Assembly: GCA_041750975.1 (NCBI GenBank)
Contig: JBGSYN010000278.1
Span: 1 to 64,000, forward strand
Reading direction: 5' to 3'
DNA length: 64,000 nt
Source of the DNA: JBGSYN01 sp041750975
Lineage (GTDB): Bacteria; Pseudomonadota; Alphaproteobacteria; Geminicoccales; Geminicoccaceae
Numbering within the stretch: position 1 is the stretch's first letter; each line of letters begins with the position of its first letter. This document shows, piece by piece, positions 16,772-24,523 of the stretch. Position numbers and translations under genes: made by a program. Below the pieces are notes generated by a model. That model saw nothing but the letters and a program-made list of their open reading frames with translations. It was not told the DNA's origin and searched no databases.

Positions 16772-19083
16772 CCAGCAAGAGGATCGATGAACTTCTCCCG
16801 GCAATGAATCCGGTGCCGGAAGATCATCTCGTGGTCTCAACGGAGAGCAATCAGTCCACTCGTCGATTGGCAGTCGCGGCTCTCCCCTATCGGGGTCAGT
16901 ATCAGGGCTCGATCACCCGGACCGTTGCCGGCAAACTCGGAGATCGAGTTTCCGTCCTCGACTTCGGCGCAATTGGAGATGGTGTCGCCGACGATACCGA
17001 GGCCTTCCAGCGTGCTCTGGATAGCTCCTCCACATTATTCATACCCGCAGGTCGATACCGCCTGACGGCTCCCATCTACGTCCGACCGACACGACGTGTG
17101 TTGGGTAGTGGCCGCGAGGCAACCGAAATCATCGCAGAGGGCAATCTCGCCTTCGTCTTTGAACGAAACCGCGGACCCTTTCAAATCGATCCGGGTTCGG
17201 CCGACGACTGGAATCGCTCCAGTGTCGAAGGGATGACGATCCGGATGTCGAGAGGTGGCATTCGCGCCATCGGCCACGAATTTCGAGCTATCGATGTCTG
17301 CTTTTTCGGCGGCTCGGCACCCGCCGGTCAAAACGATGTCGATGGCTGGTGCATCGACATGGTCGATGCCAATGAATGCATGCTGTCGCGTATCAACGCA
17401 GGTTATGGTGGCGGAAATCGACATCGGATGGGCGCCAACTGCATCCGCTGGCGTGCGACAACGCCTGGGGTCAACTATGGCGACAGTCTGATCGAAGAGG
17501 TTGCCATCAAACTTGCAAGCCCTGGCACGGCCGCCATATTGATCGATGGCCACGCAGCGGACAACAGCAAAATTGTCAACAATATGCTGCTGTCACGCAT
17601 TCAGATTAACGCTCCGGCCAGCGGTAGCGGCATCATACCGCTTGCCGGGACCAACGGCATCAAGCTCTGGAACGCCGCCCGCATTCAACTCCTGGATTGC
17701 GATATCGAGGTCGTAGAGACCGCATTCGAAGAGTATTCGACCGTCGTCAGCGGCTCCGGAAGCTGCGTCGCCAATACCTTCATCGGATGTATCTCCCACT
17801 ACTGCCCCACTCCCTATAAAGATAGCAATCAGGAGGTATCGCGTTCGGTCTATCAGCGAAACTTCATCGGTTGCGACAATGTTGGCCCGGCAAAGACCGG
17901 AAATTACAGCGGTGACGGCGGCAGAGCGCAGGATGGTGACGCGTTTCTCAATGGCCTTTGGGTCATGTCGCTTTTCTCGGAGCCGGCGATCCAGCTGCGA
18001 TCACGCGATAAGGGCGTATTGCTGCTAACCAGTGACTATAAGGGTGAGTATCAGCCCAATGCGGACGGCCACCCCAGCACCGGCAAACCTTATCGCGGCC
18101 TGCTTATCGAGCTTTCGAGCAAAAACAGCACGAAAATCACGAGAACGGTTTCCAACGCCGACCTCGATCCGGACCAAAATGACGGCTCCAATTTGCTCGA
18201 TACCCGCCTCGAGCTTGGTAATGGCGAGAATGACGTCCGTGGCCAACTCGCCCGCATCCAGATCAATGATCCGCTCTACCTCCGGCCGAGGACGACCGAA
18301 CCACCCAGGCCGATTGAAGGCCTGATCTACTATGCGAACGCCGGAACTGCGGTGCCCCAGACCGGCAATTATTGGCTCGGTGATGGTATTTACGCCAAAC
18401 TTAAAAATGGCATTGTCGCACCGATGGCAGTGGCGCCGGGTGCCGTCCCGATCCGCGAGCGAAATCTAGATTTCACTGTCAGCCCCGCTGATTTCGGCAA
18501 GATCCATCGCGTCAACAATAGCAACAATCGCACTGTCAGAATTGAAGCCGGCCTCGTCGACAATGGCACGGGTGCCCGTCGCCTTTGGATTATTCGGCAA
18601 GGCACGGGCGGCGTGAAATTCGAGGCGGGGCCCGATGTCGTGCTGCACGTCCCCGATAATCGCGACTGGATCGGCAAGCAAAACCAGATGGTTGAGCTCG
18701 TCATCACTGATGACGATCAAGTCTTCTTGAATCATATCAAGCCCGATGTTGTGGAGCCATTCGATCAAGGTCTCCACTGGACCTCGGGAAATCTTACGAT
18801 TGGTGCCTATTATCTGGGCAAACTGGTTAGGGTCAGCCGCAGTGATCCAGGCTATTTGGAGATCCCTGCAGGTTTGGTGCCGGATGGCATGGATGCCGCC
18901 ACCTTCAAAGTTATGAAGGTTTCATCTGGCGACGTCGAGATCAGGCCGGGACCCGCCATGACCCTCATTTCGCCCAGCGGCTCGTCCAGCTTCACAATCA
19001 CCCAAACCGGCAAGATCGTGAATGTGACGGTGAGCGGAGCCAATTCTTCGCAACAGCCCAATCACATTTATATCGAAGATTGA
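16768..19083 (+). CDS. Beta-helix tailspike-like protein (pectate lyase 3 domain)
   Basis: 771 residues without a signal peptide. Residues 1-60 (KRIDELLPAMNPVPEDHLVV, then STRRLAVAAL) resemble the head-binding or assembly N-terminus of phage tail fibres. About 66-130 is the Pectate_lyase_3 start: VSVLDFGAIGDGVADDTEAF and LFIPAGRYRLTAPIYV. A right-handed parallel beta-helix follows to about 430. A fibre-type segment (PRPIEGLIYYANAG) comes next, then two repeats of about 95 residues (from 558 and about 672) that share a pattern ending in GPDVVLHVP and GPAMTLISP, as in fibre tip domains. It may bind or cleave a polysaccharide; lyase activity is not shown. Confidence 0.78.
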   Translation: MTSKRIDELLPAMNPVPEDHLVVSTESNQSTRRLAVAALPYRGQYQGSITRTVAGKLGDRVSVLDFGAIGDGVADDTEAFQRALDSSSTLFIPAGRYRLTAPIYVRPTRRVLGSGREATEIIAEGNLAFVFERNRGPFQIDPGSADDWNRSSVEGMTIRMSRGGIRAIGHEFRAIDVCFFGGSAPAGQNDVDGWCIDMVDANECMLSRINAGYGGGNRHRMGANCIRWRATTPGVNYGDSLIEEVAIKLASPGTAAILIDGHAADNSKIVNNMLLSRIQINAPASGSGIIPLAGTNGIKLWNAARIQLLDCDIEVVETAFEEYSTVVSGSGSCVANTFIGCISHYCPTPYKDSNQEVSRSVYQRNFIGCDNVGPAKTGNYSGDGGRAQDGDAFLNGLWVMSLFSEPAIQLRSRDKGVLLLTSDYKGEYQPNADGHPSTGKPYRGLLIELSSKNSTKITRTVSNADLDPDQNDGSNLLDTRLELGNGENDVRGQLARIQINDPLYLRPRTTEPPRPIEGLIYYANAGTAVPQTGNYWLGDGIYAKLKNGIVAPMAVAPGAVPIRERNLDFTVSPADFGKIHRVNNSNNRTVRIEAGLVDNGTGARRLWIIRQGTGGVKFEAGPDVVLHVPDNRDWIGKQNQMVELVITDDDQVFLNHIKPDVVEPFDQGLHWTSGNLTIGAYYLGKLVRVSRSDPGYLEIPAGLVPDGMDAATFKVMKVSSGDVEIRPGPAMTLISPSGSSSFTITQTGKIVNVTVSGANSSQQPNHIYIED

Positions 19084-19115
19084 ATTGAAATTCTCGCTTC
19101 GGGAGAAGTTTCGAG

Positions 19116-20600
19116 ATGGCTGAAAAGCAGATCCACCAGCTTGAGCCTGTAATTGCTGCAACTCCGGACGATCAATTGGTCGTTTCGGGCGGCTTCGACC
19201 AGTTGACCGGCCGGACCATCCCCGGTGAATTGCAGGTCCGCTTGGACCATGGCAACGCCGTGGGCCGTAGCATCAAAGAGAAACTCGAAGAGCGGGTTTC
19301 GGTAAAGGACTTTGGCGCGGTTGGCGACGGTCAGATCGATGACACGCTCGCGTTTCAGACCGCCCTGACTTCAAATGCCGGTGCCATATTTGTGCCGGCT
19401 GGACGCTATCGCCTGACCTCCGAGCTTCTGCTTGCTCCGAAGACGAGGCTCTACGGTGCTGCCTCGGGACGGACGACTATTGTCGCGGACCACAATGCTC
19501 ACGTCCTCCGTGCTACGGCTCTGGGCGAACTAGGCGTTCAGCTGGAGGACCTCGCTTTTGAGCTTGGCGGTTCCGCCGATGGCCTGTGGTTGCAGGGCGA
19601 CAAGGCATCATTGAGAAATATCGAGATCTCTGGTGGCTCGCCGAATATCTGGGGTATCGATTTTGTCGATACGAACAATATTGACGTTCACCGGGCCAAA
19701 ATCGGTGGTGTTGGTGCGAGCGTCTTTCGCGGGAATGGCATACGCTGGCGCAATAGCAATCCCGCAACCAATCCGAGCAATTATGGCGTCGGGCTCCTTC
19801 AAGCGATCGACATCCGTCTCGGTTCCGAAAATACGACCGGAATCCTGCTCCAGGGGCAATCGACACGGCTCATCACCAACGCCATGCTCGCCAAAATCCA
19901 TATCATCGCGCCGGCATCGGGGGCGACGCCATTTGCTGGCACGGTCGGCATCAGAATGGAAAGCTGCGTTCGGATGACCCTGCAGTCGGTTGATCTCGAG
20001 GCGCTTGCGATCGGTGTGCAGGAGTTGGGGATCTCGAACGCTCTCGGCGCATCCGTCGGCAACCAATACATCGGCGTCTATGTGATCAATGTTGGTGTCG
20101 CCTACGAGGATAGTAACGGCACAATCTCCCGATCTGTCCAACAGCGCACATTTCTCGGCTGCGATAATTTCCCGGCTACGGTCGGGCTCAATGACGGCGA
20201 CGCCGTTCTGCCTGCGGGCCTCTGGCTCCAGTCGTTCGTCTATGGCGACAATGCGGTGCGCATGCGTTGCTTTTCCGGGCATGAACTCATTATCGATGAC
20301 GGGGCCGAGGTCGGATCTCTGGCGTTGGACGTCGGTGGAAACTCGCCGCGCGTGGCGCCAAAGGAGACGGGCTCCGGCGTCAGGCTCTATATCGGTCGTG
20401 GCTCTTCGATTTCAGCCAACACCATGCGCGATGTCACAATCGAACCCGTATTGCGATTGGGGCCACGGAGCGATCAAAATCCCTCCCCGACTTCAGGACA
20501 AATGGCCTATGCGGATGGGACCAACTGGAATCCTGGGCAAGGAGAAGGCTTCTATTTCTTCGAGCGTGGCGGCTGGCGCAAGGTAGCCTATCAGGGATGA
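19116..20600 (+). CDS. Beta-helix tailspike-like protein, paralog of the preceding gene
   Basis: 494 residues, 32 bases after its paralog. It shares the layout: an N-terminal IHQLEPVIAATPDDQLVVSG segment, the Pectate_lyase_3 start VSVKDFGAVGDGQIDDTLAF with FVPAGRYRLTSELLL, then a beta-helix. Matching positions include GNGIRWRNSNP here against GANCIRWRATTP there, and SVQQRTFLGCDN against SVYQRNFIGCDN, so the genes arose by duplication. It ends soon after a fibre-type tail (SPTSGQMAYADGTNWNPGQG, FFERGGWRKV) and lacks the two C-terminal repeats. Its last 167 bases overlap the O-antigen ligase frame on the other strand. Likely role: recognition or cleavage of a surface glycan, by inference. Confidence 0.77.
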   Translation: MAEKQIHQLEPVIAATPDDQLVVSGGFDQLTGRTIPGELQVRLDHGNAVGRSIKEKLEERVSVKDFGAVGDGQIDDTLAFQTALTSNAGAIFVPAGRYRLTSELLLAPKTRLYGAASGRTTIVADHNAHVLRATALGELGVQLEDLAFELGGSADGLWLQGDKASLRNIEISGGSPNIWGIDFVDTNNIDVHRAKIGGVGASVFRGNGIRWRNSNPATNPSNYGVGLLQAIDIRLGSENTTGILLQGQSTRLITNAMLAKIHIIAPASGATPFAGTVGIRMESCVRMTLQSVDLEALAIGVQELGISNALGASVGNQYIGVYVINVGVAYEDSNGTISRSVQQRTFLGCDNFPATVGLNDGDAVLPAGLWLQSFVYGDNAVRMRCFSGHELIIDDGAEVGSLALDVGGNSPRVAPKETGSGVRLYIGRGSSISANTMRDVTIEPVLRLGPRSDQNPSPTSGQMAYADGTNWNPGQGEGFYFFERGGWRKVAYQG

Positions 20601-21882
20601 GAACTTGTGGTGGGCCCTGGCGTTCTTGGGGTACTGAAGCGGAAGCGCTTAGCCAAGGCCACGAAAACGGCGTGATGACGCACGCACTGCCAGGATACTT
20701 AGCGGCCAACAGTCTTTCCTGCTGAACGACCAGTACGGCTACCAACACTGTCGCATCGTACACACTGTTGAAGTAGTTCTGCAGCAAAGACCTTGCGATA
20801 AGATCAGCCGTCAAGATAAGCACCAATGTGGAACCGGTTCGGTTACCTGCGAATTGTGCGGCACGGAGAGTTCGAGCAGTCAATAATGTGCAAAATCCGA
20901 GGATCAAGAGCAAGCCCAAGGGTCCTGACTCGATCCAGAACCGGATGAACTCGTTGTGCGGCCATTCGAGAGGGCGCCCGTTGGAGATCACGGGCTTTCC
21001 ACTCTCCATGGCATCGCGAATGCTACCAAAGCCAAGACCCAAGGGTGATTCCGAGGCGCGGGCGAGCCAGTGTGCTACGCTGTGTGCACGGCCTGATGAG
21101 AAATCACCCTGCGCGCCAGTGAGCCGAAGCCAAAATGTGTCGCTGATCGCATAAGAATAGGCAGCGAAGATCAAAACCGCTCCAACTAACGCGATTATGC
21201 ACCGGATTGCGGTTTCAGCGGGCCTGGAGTGACAAATTATGAGCAGCACAGCCAATATGGAAAGGGTAGCCAGAACCGTCCGTGTCGCTGTGGAAACGAT
21301 CATAAATATCGATGCCATAATCATTAAAATAATGATGGCACAAATCACTCGAGAATATTTTGCGTCATACAAATGTGCCGACGCAGCGGCGACGAAAATC
21401 AAGCAAAGGCTACTATGAGTAACAATCGAACCGGTGATATCGATACGTCGGAACGCACCAAACCCGATATAGAGATTTTCCGGCCCTAATAATACAAACA
21501 GAGTAAATGTAAAGGATACATAGACCGCCAAGATACCTACAAGAAGACGTCCCAGATTGAAGCCTTTCAACGCGATGCTTAGGTTGGGTGCGAACATCAG
21601 CATTAGAATGGGCAATAAAATTTTGTAGTCCAATGGTGTGAAATCACCGAAAAGATCGATGAATCCCACGATAATCAGAATAAGAATGAGCAGGAGCGTT
21701 GATAGCCGATTTTGAACGGCGACTCGCGGATCAGTGAACAAGGCTGCGAGCACGAGGCAAAGCACGAGAATGGAGAGGCCATAGATCCGAAAACTCTCAA
21801 ATCCAATCAGGCCGGCAATGGATGATGAAAGGAAGGTAAGCCCGCACATCAGGACGAAGACAATGCCGGCGATGGTTTGCAA
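20434..21882 (-). CDS. O-antigen ligase/polymerase family membrane protein
   Basis: 482 residues from TTG 21882 (ATG 21849 is the next start), with about ten membrane segments, for instance LSILVLCLVLAALF, LLLILILIIVGFIDLF and CAIIILMIMASIFMI. A periplasmic loop near residue 315 carries PHNEFIRFWIESGPLGLLLI, the conserved Wzy_C block of ligases and polymerases. It should join or polymerise glycan units at the periplasmic face. Codon use is more AT-rich than its neighbours. The last 85 or so residues (after LLAAKYPG) are hydrophilic, unlike the family, and are read antisense into the second tailspike gene, so the natural C-terminus may be lost. Confidence 0.85.
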   Translation of the reverse strand: MQTIAGIVFVLMCGLTFLSSSIAGLIGFESFRIYGLSILVLCLVLAALFTDPRVAVQNRLSTLLLILILIIVGFIDLFGDFTPLDYKILLPILMLMFAPNLSIALKGFNLGRLLVGILAVYVSFTFTLFVLLGPENLYIGFGAFRRIDITGSIVTHSSLCLIFVAAASAHLYDAKYSRVICAIIILMIMASIFMIVSTATRTVLATLSILAVLLIICHSRPAETAIRCIIALVGAVLIFAAYSYAISDTFWLRLTGAQGDFSSGRAHSVAHWLARASESPLGLGFGSIRDAMESGKPVISNGRPLEWPHNEFIRFWIESGPLGLLLILGFCTLLTARTLRAAQFAGNRTGSTLVLILTADLIARSLLQNYFNSVYDATVLVAVLVVQQERLLAAKYPGSACVITPFSWPWLSASASVPQERQGPPQVLIPDRLPCASRHARRNRSLLLAQDSSWSHPHRPFVLKSGRDFDRSVAPIAIRVRL

Positions 21883-21956
21883 TCTTCAGTCTCGACTAGT
21901 CAGAATAAGCGTGAAAGTGATATTGTTTCGATAGACATTCAATCTTTGGGTTTGCA

Positions 21957-22658
21957 ATGCCGAAGTCGAATGCCGCAACGAGTGGCCCCAAAGAGAAGCG
22001 ATTTTCGTGGTATCCGAGCGATCGTTCGATGCACCCGCTGCTGCAACACTGTGTGGTCATTCTCGCGATCAACTGGGTAACCCAAGGAATGCGGGGAATG
22101 CAGTTGAAAGAGCTAAGCTTCAGACTGACGCTCGAATTGATCCTGCTCCTCTCCGTCTTCGGATTGCTTAAATCGCTCGGTATCAGCGTCGCGTTCGCTT
22201 TCGTTGTCGGCGCTTTCGGAGCACACAGCTTCAGCTACCTTTTCAACGGCCAGTTCTGGGTTTGTGCTCGGTATTGCGAATCATATCGGCGCAATCCTGA
22301 AAACCTTGACCTGTTTCTCGAAAGGGTCGGAACGCGGCTCGTTGCGACAGGCTGGATCGAGGAAGCTGTCTGTATCGGTTCGCAGGGACGGGGCCAAGGA
22401 ACGACGACCATGAGGTCCGATATCGATCTGCGGTTGCTGTTTGGCGCGGGCATAGTCAATTGGTTGCGCTTGAACGTCCTGATGCTTGGCTTGCGCACCA
22501 AGGCGTTTCTCGCAGGAATACCGCTCGATCTCTACGGCTATAACGACGTGAGTGCATTGGACAGATTCGATCAGAGCGAGCCACTTTACATCATCAAAGA
22601 CGCCAAAAAACTCATCCGCGCGCGCTACCGCACTCGCAAACTCCATATACGCCTATGA
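21957..22658 (+). CDS. Membrane-anchored nucleotidyltransferase-domain protein
   Basis: 233 residues; ATG 22029 is an alternative start. Residues 58-98 form two hydrophobic segments (LTLELILLLSVFGLL and VAFAFVVGAFGAHSF). The soluble part holds the minimal nucleotidyltransferase motif GSQGRGQGTTTMRSDIDLR (141-159), in which GS and the DxD pair would bind nucleotide and magnesium. The third acidic residue may be D182 in IPLDLYG. A similar membrane-plus-nucleotidyltransferase protein is found beside pssD/pssE in other alphaproteobacteria, as far as I recall. The stop overlaps pssD by four bases, linking it to glycan synthesis. What it modifies is unknown. Confidence 0.7.
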   Translation: MPKSNAATSGPKEKRFSWYPSDRSMHPLLQHCVVILAINWVTQGMRGMQLKELSFRLTLELILLLSVFGLLKSLGISVAFAFVVGAFGAHSFSYLFNGQFWVCARYCESYRRNPENLDLFLERVGTRLVATGWIEEAVCIGSQGRGQGTTTMRSDIDLRLLFGAGIVNWLRLNVLMLGLRTKAFLAGIPLDLYGYNDVSALDRFDQSEPLYIIKDAKKLIRARYRTRKLHIRL

Positions 22659-23119
22659 ACCGCGAACTCTGGATCGAAACGCGGCGAACCTGCCTGATCT
22701 ATTCGTCTGGTGGCCATTACACGGAACTTTGTCGTGCCCTCGAGGGCATCCGTCTGACCGACGCGTTTCACGTAACCTTCAGAAGCGGCCGTGAACTCGA
22801 ACATGAAGAGATTTACTTCATTACGCACCCGAGAAGGTCTGCTTGGCGCACATTGCTTAATGCAGCGGAGTCGATTCGTCTGCTGATTCGCAACCAACCG
22901 GAATTGATTATTTCCACCGGAGCCGATGTCGCTGTTCCCACATTCATTCTGGGACGCCTGATGGGTGCTGAAACGATATTCATCGAAACTTGTGGGACGC
23001 TGACACCTTCACTTGCTGGTCGCCTTGTCTATAGGTTCAGCAGTCTTTTCATTGTTCAATGGCGGGAAAAGCAGGCTTGCTTCCCAAAGGCACGCCTCGC
23101 TCGCGGTCCGCTATTGTGA
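22655..23119 (+). CDS. pssD: Alg14-like glycosyltransferase membrane subunit PssD
   Basis: 154 residues. The Alg14-type start, CLIYSSGGHYTEL, is followed by a central region with ELIISTGADVAVPTFILGRLMGAETIFIETCG and a C-terminal membrane-associating stretch. In rhizobia PssD and PssE together form one glycosyltransferase that adds the second sugar (glucuronic acid) to the lipid-linked unit; PssD recruits the catalytic partner to the membrane. It overlaps the nucleotidyltransferase gene by four bases upstream and pssE by four bases downstream. Confidence 0.88.
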   Translation: MNRELWIETRRTCLIYSSGGHYTELCRALEGIRLTDAFHVTFRSGRELEHEEIYFITHPRRSAWRTLLNAAESIRLLIRNQPELIISTGADVAVPTFILGRLMGAETIFIETCGTLTPSLAGRLVYRFSSLFIVQWREKQACFPKARLARGPLL

Positions 23120-23607
23120 TCTTCGTATCCGTCGGCACTTTCGTTAAGGGTTTCGACGATCTGGTTTGCGCCGCCGATGAGGCGGCCGCCTCACTGCAGC
23201 TGGAAGGCTTCGCTCAAATCGGCCATTCGGACTCGGTTCCTAAGCATCTGCACTGGAAGCGGTTCCTGGATGGGCGGGAGATGCAGCAAAGACTTCAGAG
23301 CTGCAGCGTCGTCGTGTGTCACGGCGGGGTCGGCATTATCGGTGACGCGATGCGGGCGGGGCGTCCGATTTTGGCAATGCCAAGGCAAGGTATGACTAGC
23401 GCCACCAATCCCGCTAACGATCAGCGACAATTTGTCGAGATGATGTCCTATCGATACGGGATTCACCAATGCCTCGACGTCACGCAGATGACGCGGGACC
23501 TGCGTGATCTGCTGGCCTTCGCACCGACACAAATCGACTACCGGCTTGAGACCGATATTCCCCAAATTCTGGCCGGTTTTCTGCGTGGCGGTTGCAGCGA
23601 ACTCTAG
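23116..23607 (+). CDS. pssE: Alg13-like glycosyltransferase catalytic subunit PssE
   Basis: 163 residues from GTG 23116, which overlaps the pssD stop (GTGA). The frame is open further upstream, but VIFVSVGTF is the invariant Alg13-type N-terminus, so the upstream part is not used. The C-terminal GT-B half contains the nucleotide-sugar site SVVVCHGGVGIIGDAMRAGRPILAMPR and NDQRQFVEMM. It should work with PssD at the inner membrane face. This ends the plus-strand glycan unit; the next gene is convergent, with four bases of overlap. Confidence 0.9.
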   Translation: MIFVSVGTFVKGFDDLVCAADEAAASLQLEGFAQIGHSDSVPKHLHWKRFLDGREMQQRLQSCSVVVCHGGVGIIGDAMRAGRPILAMPRQGMTSATNPANDQRQFVEMMSYRYGIHQCLDVTQMTRDLRDLLAFAPTQIDYRLETDIPQILAGFLRGGCSEL

Positions 23608-23894
23608 CCACCTACGCCATGCCGGAAGTCACGTTTGCCGCTATCGACATGATCGACACTTTTGGTATCGACCTCGTAGGCGCGTGCATGGAAGCCATGC
23701 CTGTGGCTCCAGTAGACAAGACGCATCAACCCCATGCCCAGAATCAGCGATCCCAGACTACCCAGAACCAAGGCAATCGTACCGTTCGTGCCAATCTCGA
23801 CGTCCGCAAGTTGCCACCAGATATACCACGCGAGAACGATCGCTACTGCGAGGATTGTGCACAGGACCAACACGACGCCAATTGACGAACCCAT
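23604..23894 (-). CDS. Small membrane protein with two transmembrane segments, unknown
   Basis: 96 residues from ATG 23894; the frame is open to 23957 but the extra residues are unlike a membrane protein start. Two hydrophobic segments, SIGVVLVLCTILAVAIVLAWYIWW and IALVLGSLGSLILGMGLMRLVYW, enclose a short acidic loop. A basic, histidine-containing tail (SHRHGFHARAYEVD) follows. No motif identifies it. It overlaps the pssE stop from the opposite strand, so the two could share a terminator region. A weak, membrane-type conserved hypothetical protein is the most that can be said. Confidence 0.55.
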   Translation of the reverse strand: MGSSIGVVLVLCTILAVAIVLAWYIWWQLADVEIGTNGTIALVLGSLGSLILGMGLMRLVYWSHRHGFHARAYEVDTKSVDHVDSGKRDFRHGVGG

Positions 23895-23981
23895 GTCCAA
23901 CTCCGAAACCAACGTATCAAAAAAACAGTTGATATCATCGATAATGATCAAGGGCAAAGGCTGGTCGAATCCAAATAACGA

Positions 23982-24212
23982 TCAGCGGCCCGCCGATTTG
24001 TAGCGGGCCTCGAAAATCTCCCTTGGCACGAATCGAAGGATGTTGGGCGCACTGAATGATGCGATATCCTGATCGCCGGTCTCGAGGAAGGGATGCAGAA
24101 TGTCGCCATATTGGTAGCCGGGCTTATCGGTGAATGTCTCTTCTGCCGACTCGGGGCCCTGGAGGGCGCTCGGTCGTCCGCCAGGGAGAAGCTTTTCGAT
24201 ATGGGACCACAT
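23982..24212 (-). CDS. Small hypothetical protein, 76 residues
   Basis: Starts at ATG 24212 with AAGGGAAG about eight bases upstream on the minus strand, a good ribosome site. The sequence is soluble and mixed (MWSHIEKLLPGGRPSALQGP, then DKPGYQYGDILHPFLETGDQ and NILRFVPREIFEARYKS); no family is recognised. It is the only reasonable frame in this interval. It lies 104 bases from the divergent DUF3553 gene and 87 bases from the small membrane protein on the same strand. Confidence 0.5.
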   Translation of the reverse strand: MWSHIEKLLPGGRPSALQGPESAEETFTDKPGYQYGDILHPFLETGDQDIASFSAPNILRFVPREIFEARYKSAGR

Positions 24213-24315
24213 GCTGGGTCTTCCCTTTTTGGATTTACCCCGTGATCAATGTGTGAACGAACAGGGCTAACAAATCGTTAAGAGCGCAGTGGTGTTGTCC
24301 GAACGGGAATGCTCA

Positions 24316-24504
24316 ATGGAATTGATTCTGACACCAGGTGCCTGGGTGCGGCACCCCGACCACCCGGAATGGGGTGTCGGGCGCGTCCAATCCGCAGTGG
24401 GTGGTAGGATTACCGTGAATTTCGAAGATATGGGAAAAGTCACGATCAACACGGCCCATGTGCGCTTGGAACTTGTTCGCGCCGCCGACGAGGGGCCTTT
24501 GTGA
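24316..24504 (+). CDS. DUF3553 family protein
   Basis: 62 residues from ATG 24316. The sequence LTPGAWVRHPDHPEWGVGRV, followed by ITVNFEDMGKVTINTAHVRL, is the whole of the DUF3553 domain, a small SH3-like beta-barrel also found at the C-terminus of some UvrD-type helicases and related to CarD-like modules. It may bind protein or nucleic acid. An upstream ATG at 24289 is in frame, but the added nine residues are not conserved. It is convergent with alaS, ending 20 bases before that gene's stop. Confidence 0.8.
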   Translation: MELILTPGAWVRHPDHPEWGVGRVQSAVGGRITVNFEDMGKVTINTAHVRLELVRAADEGPL

Positions 24505-24523
24505 TCGTCGGCCCGCCTGGTCC

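Noticed and set aside
16075..20600. Complete prophage
   Set aside because: Only tail-fibre-type proteins are present; no integrase, terminase, capsid, portal or lysis gene, and no attachment-site repeats were found.
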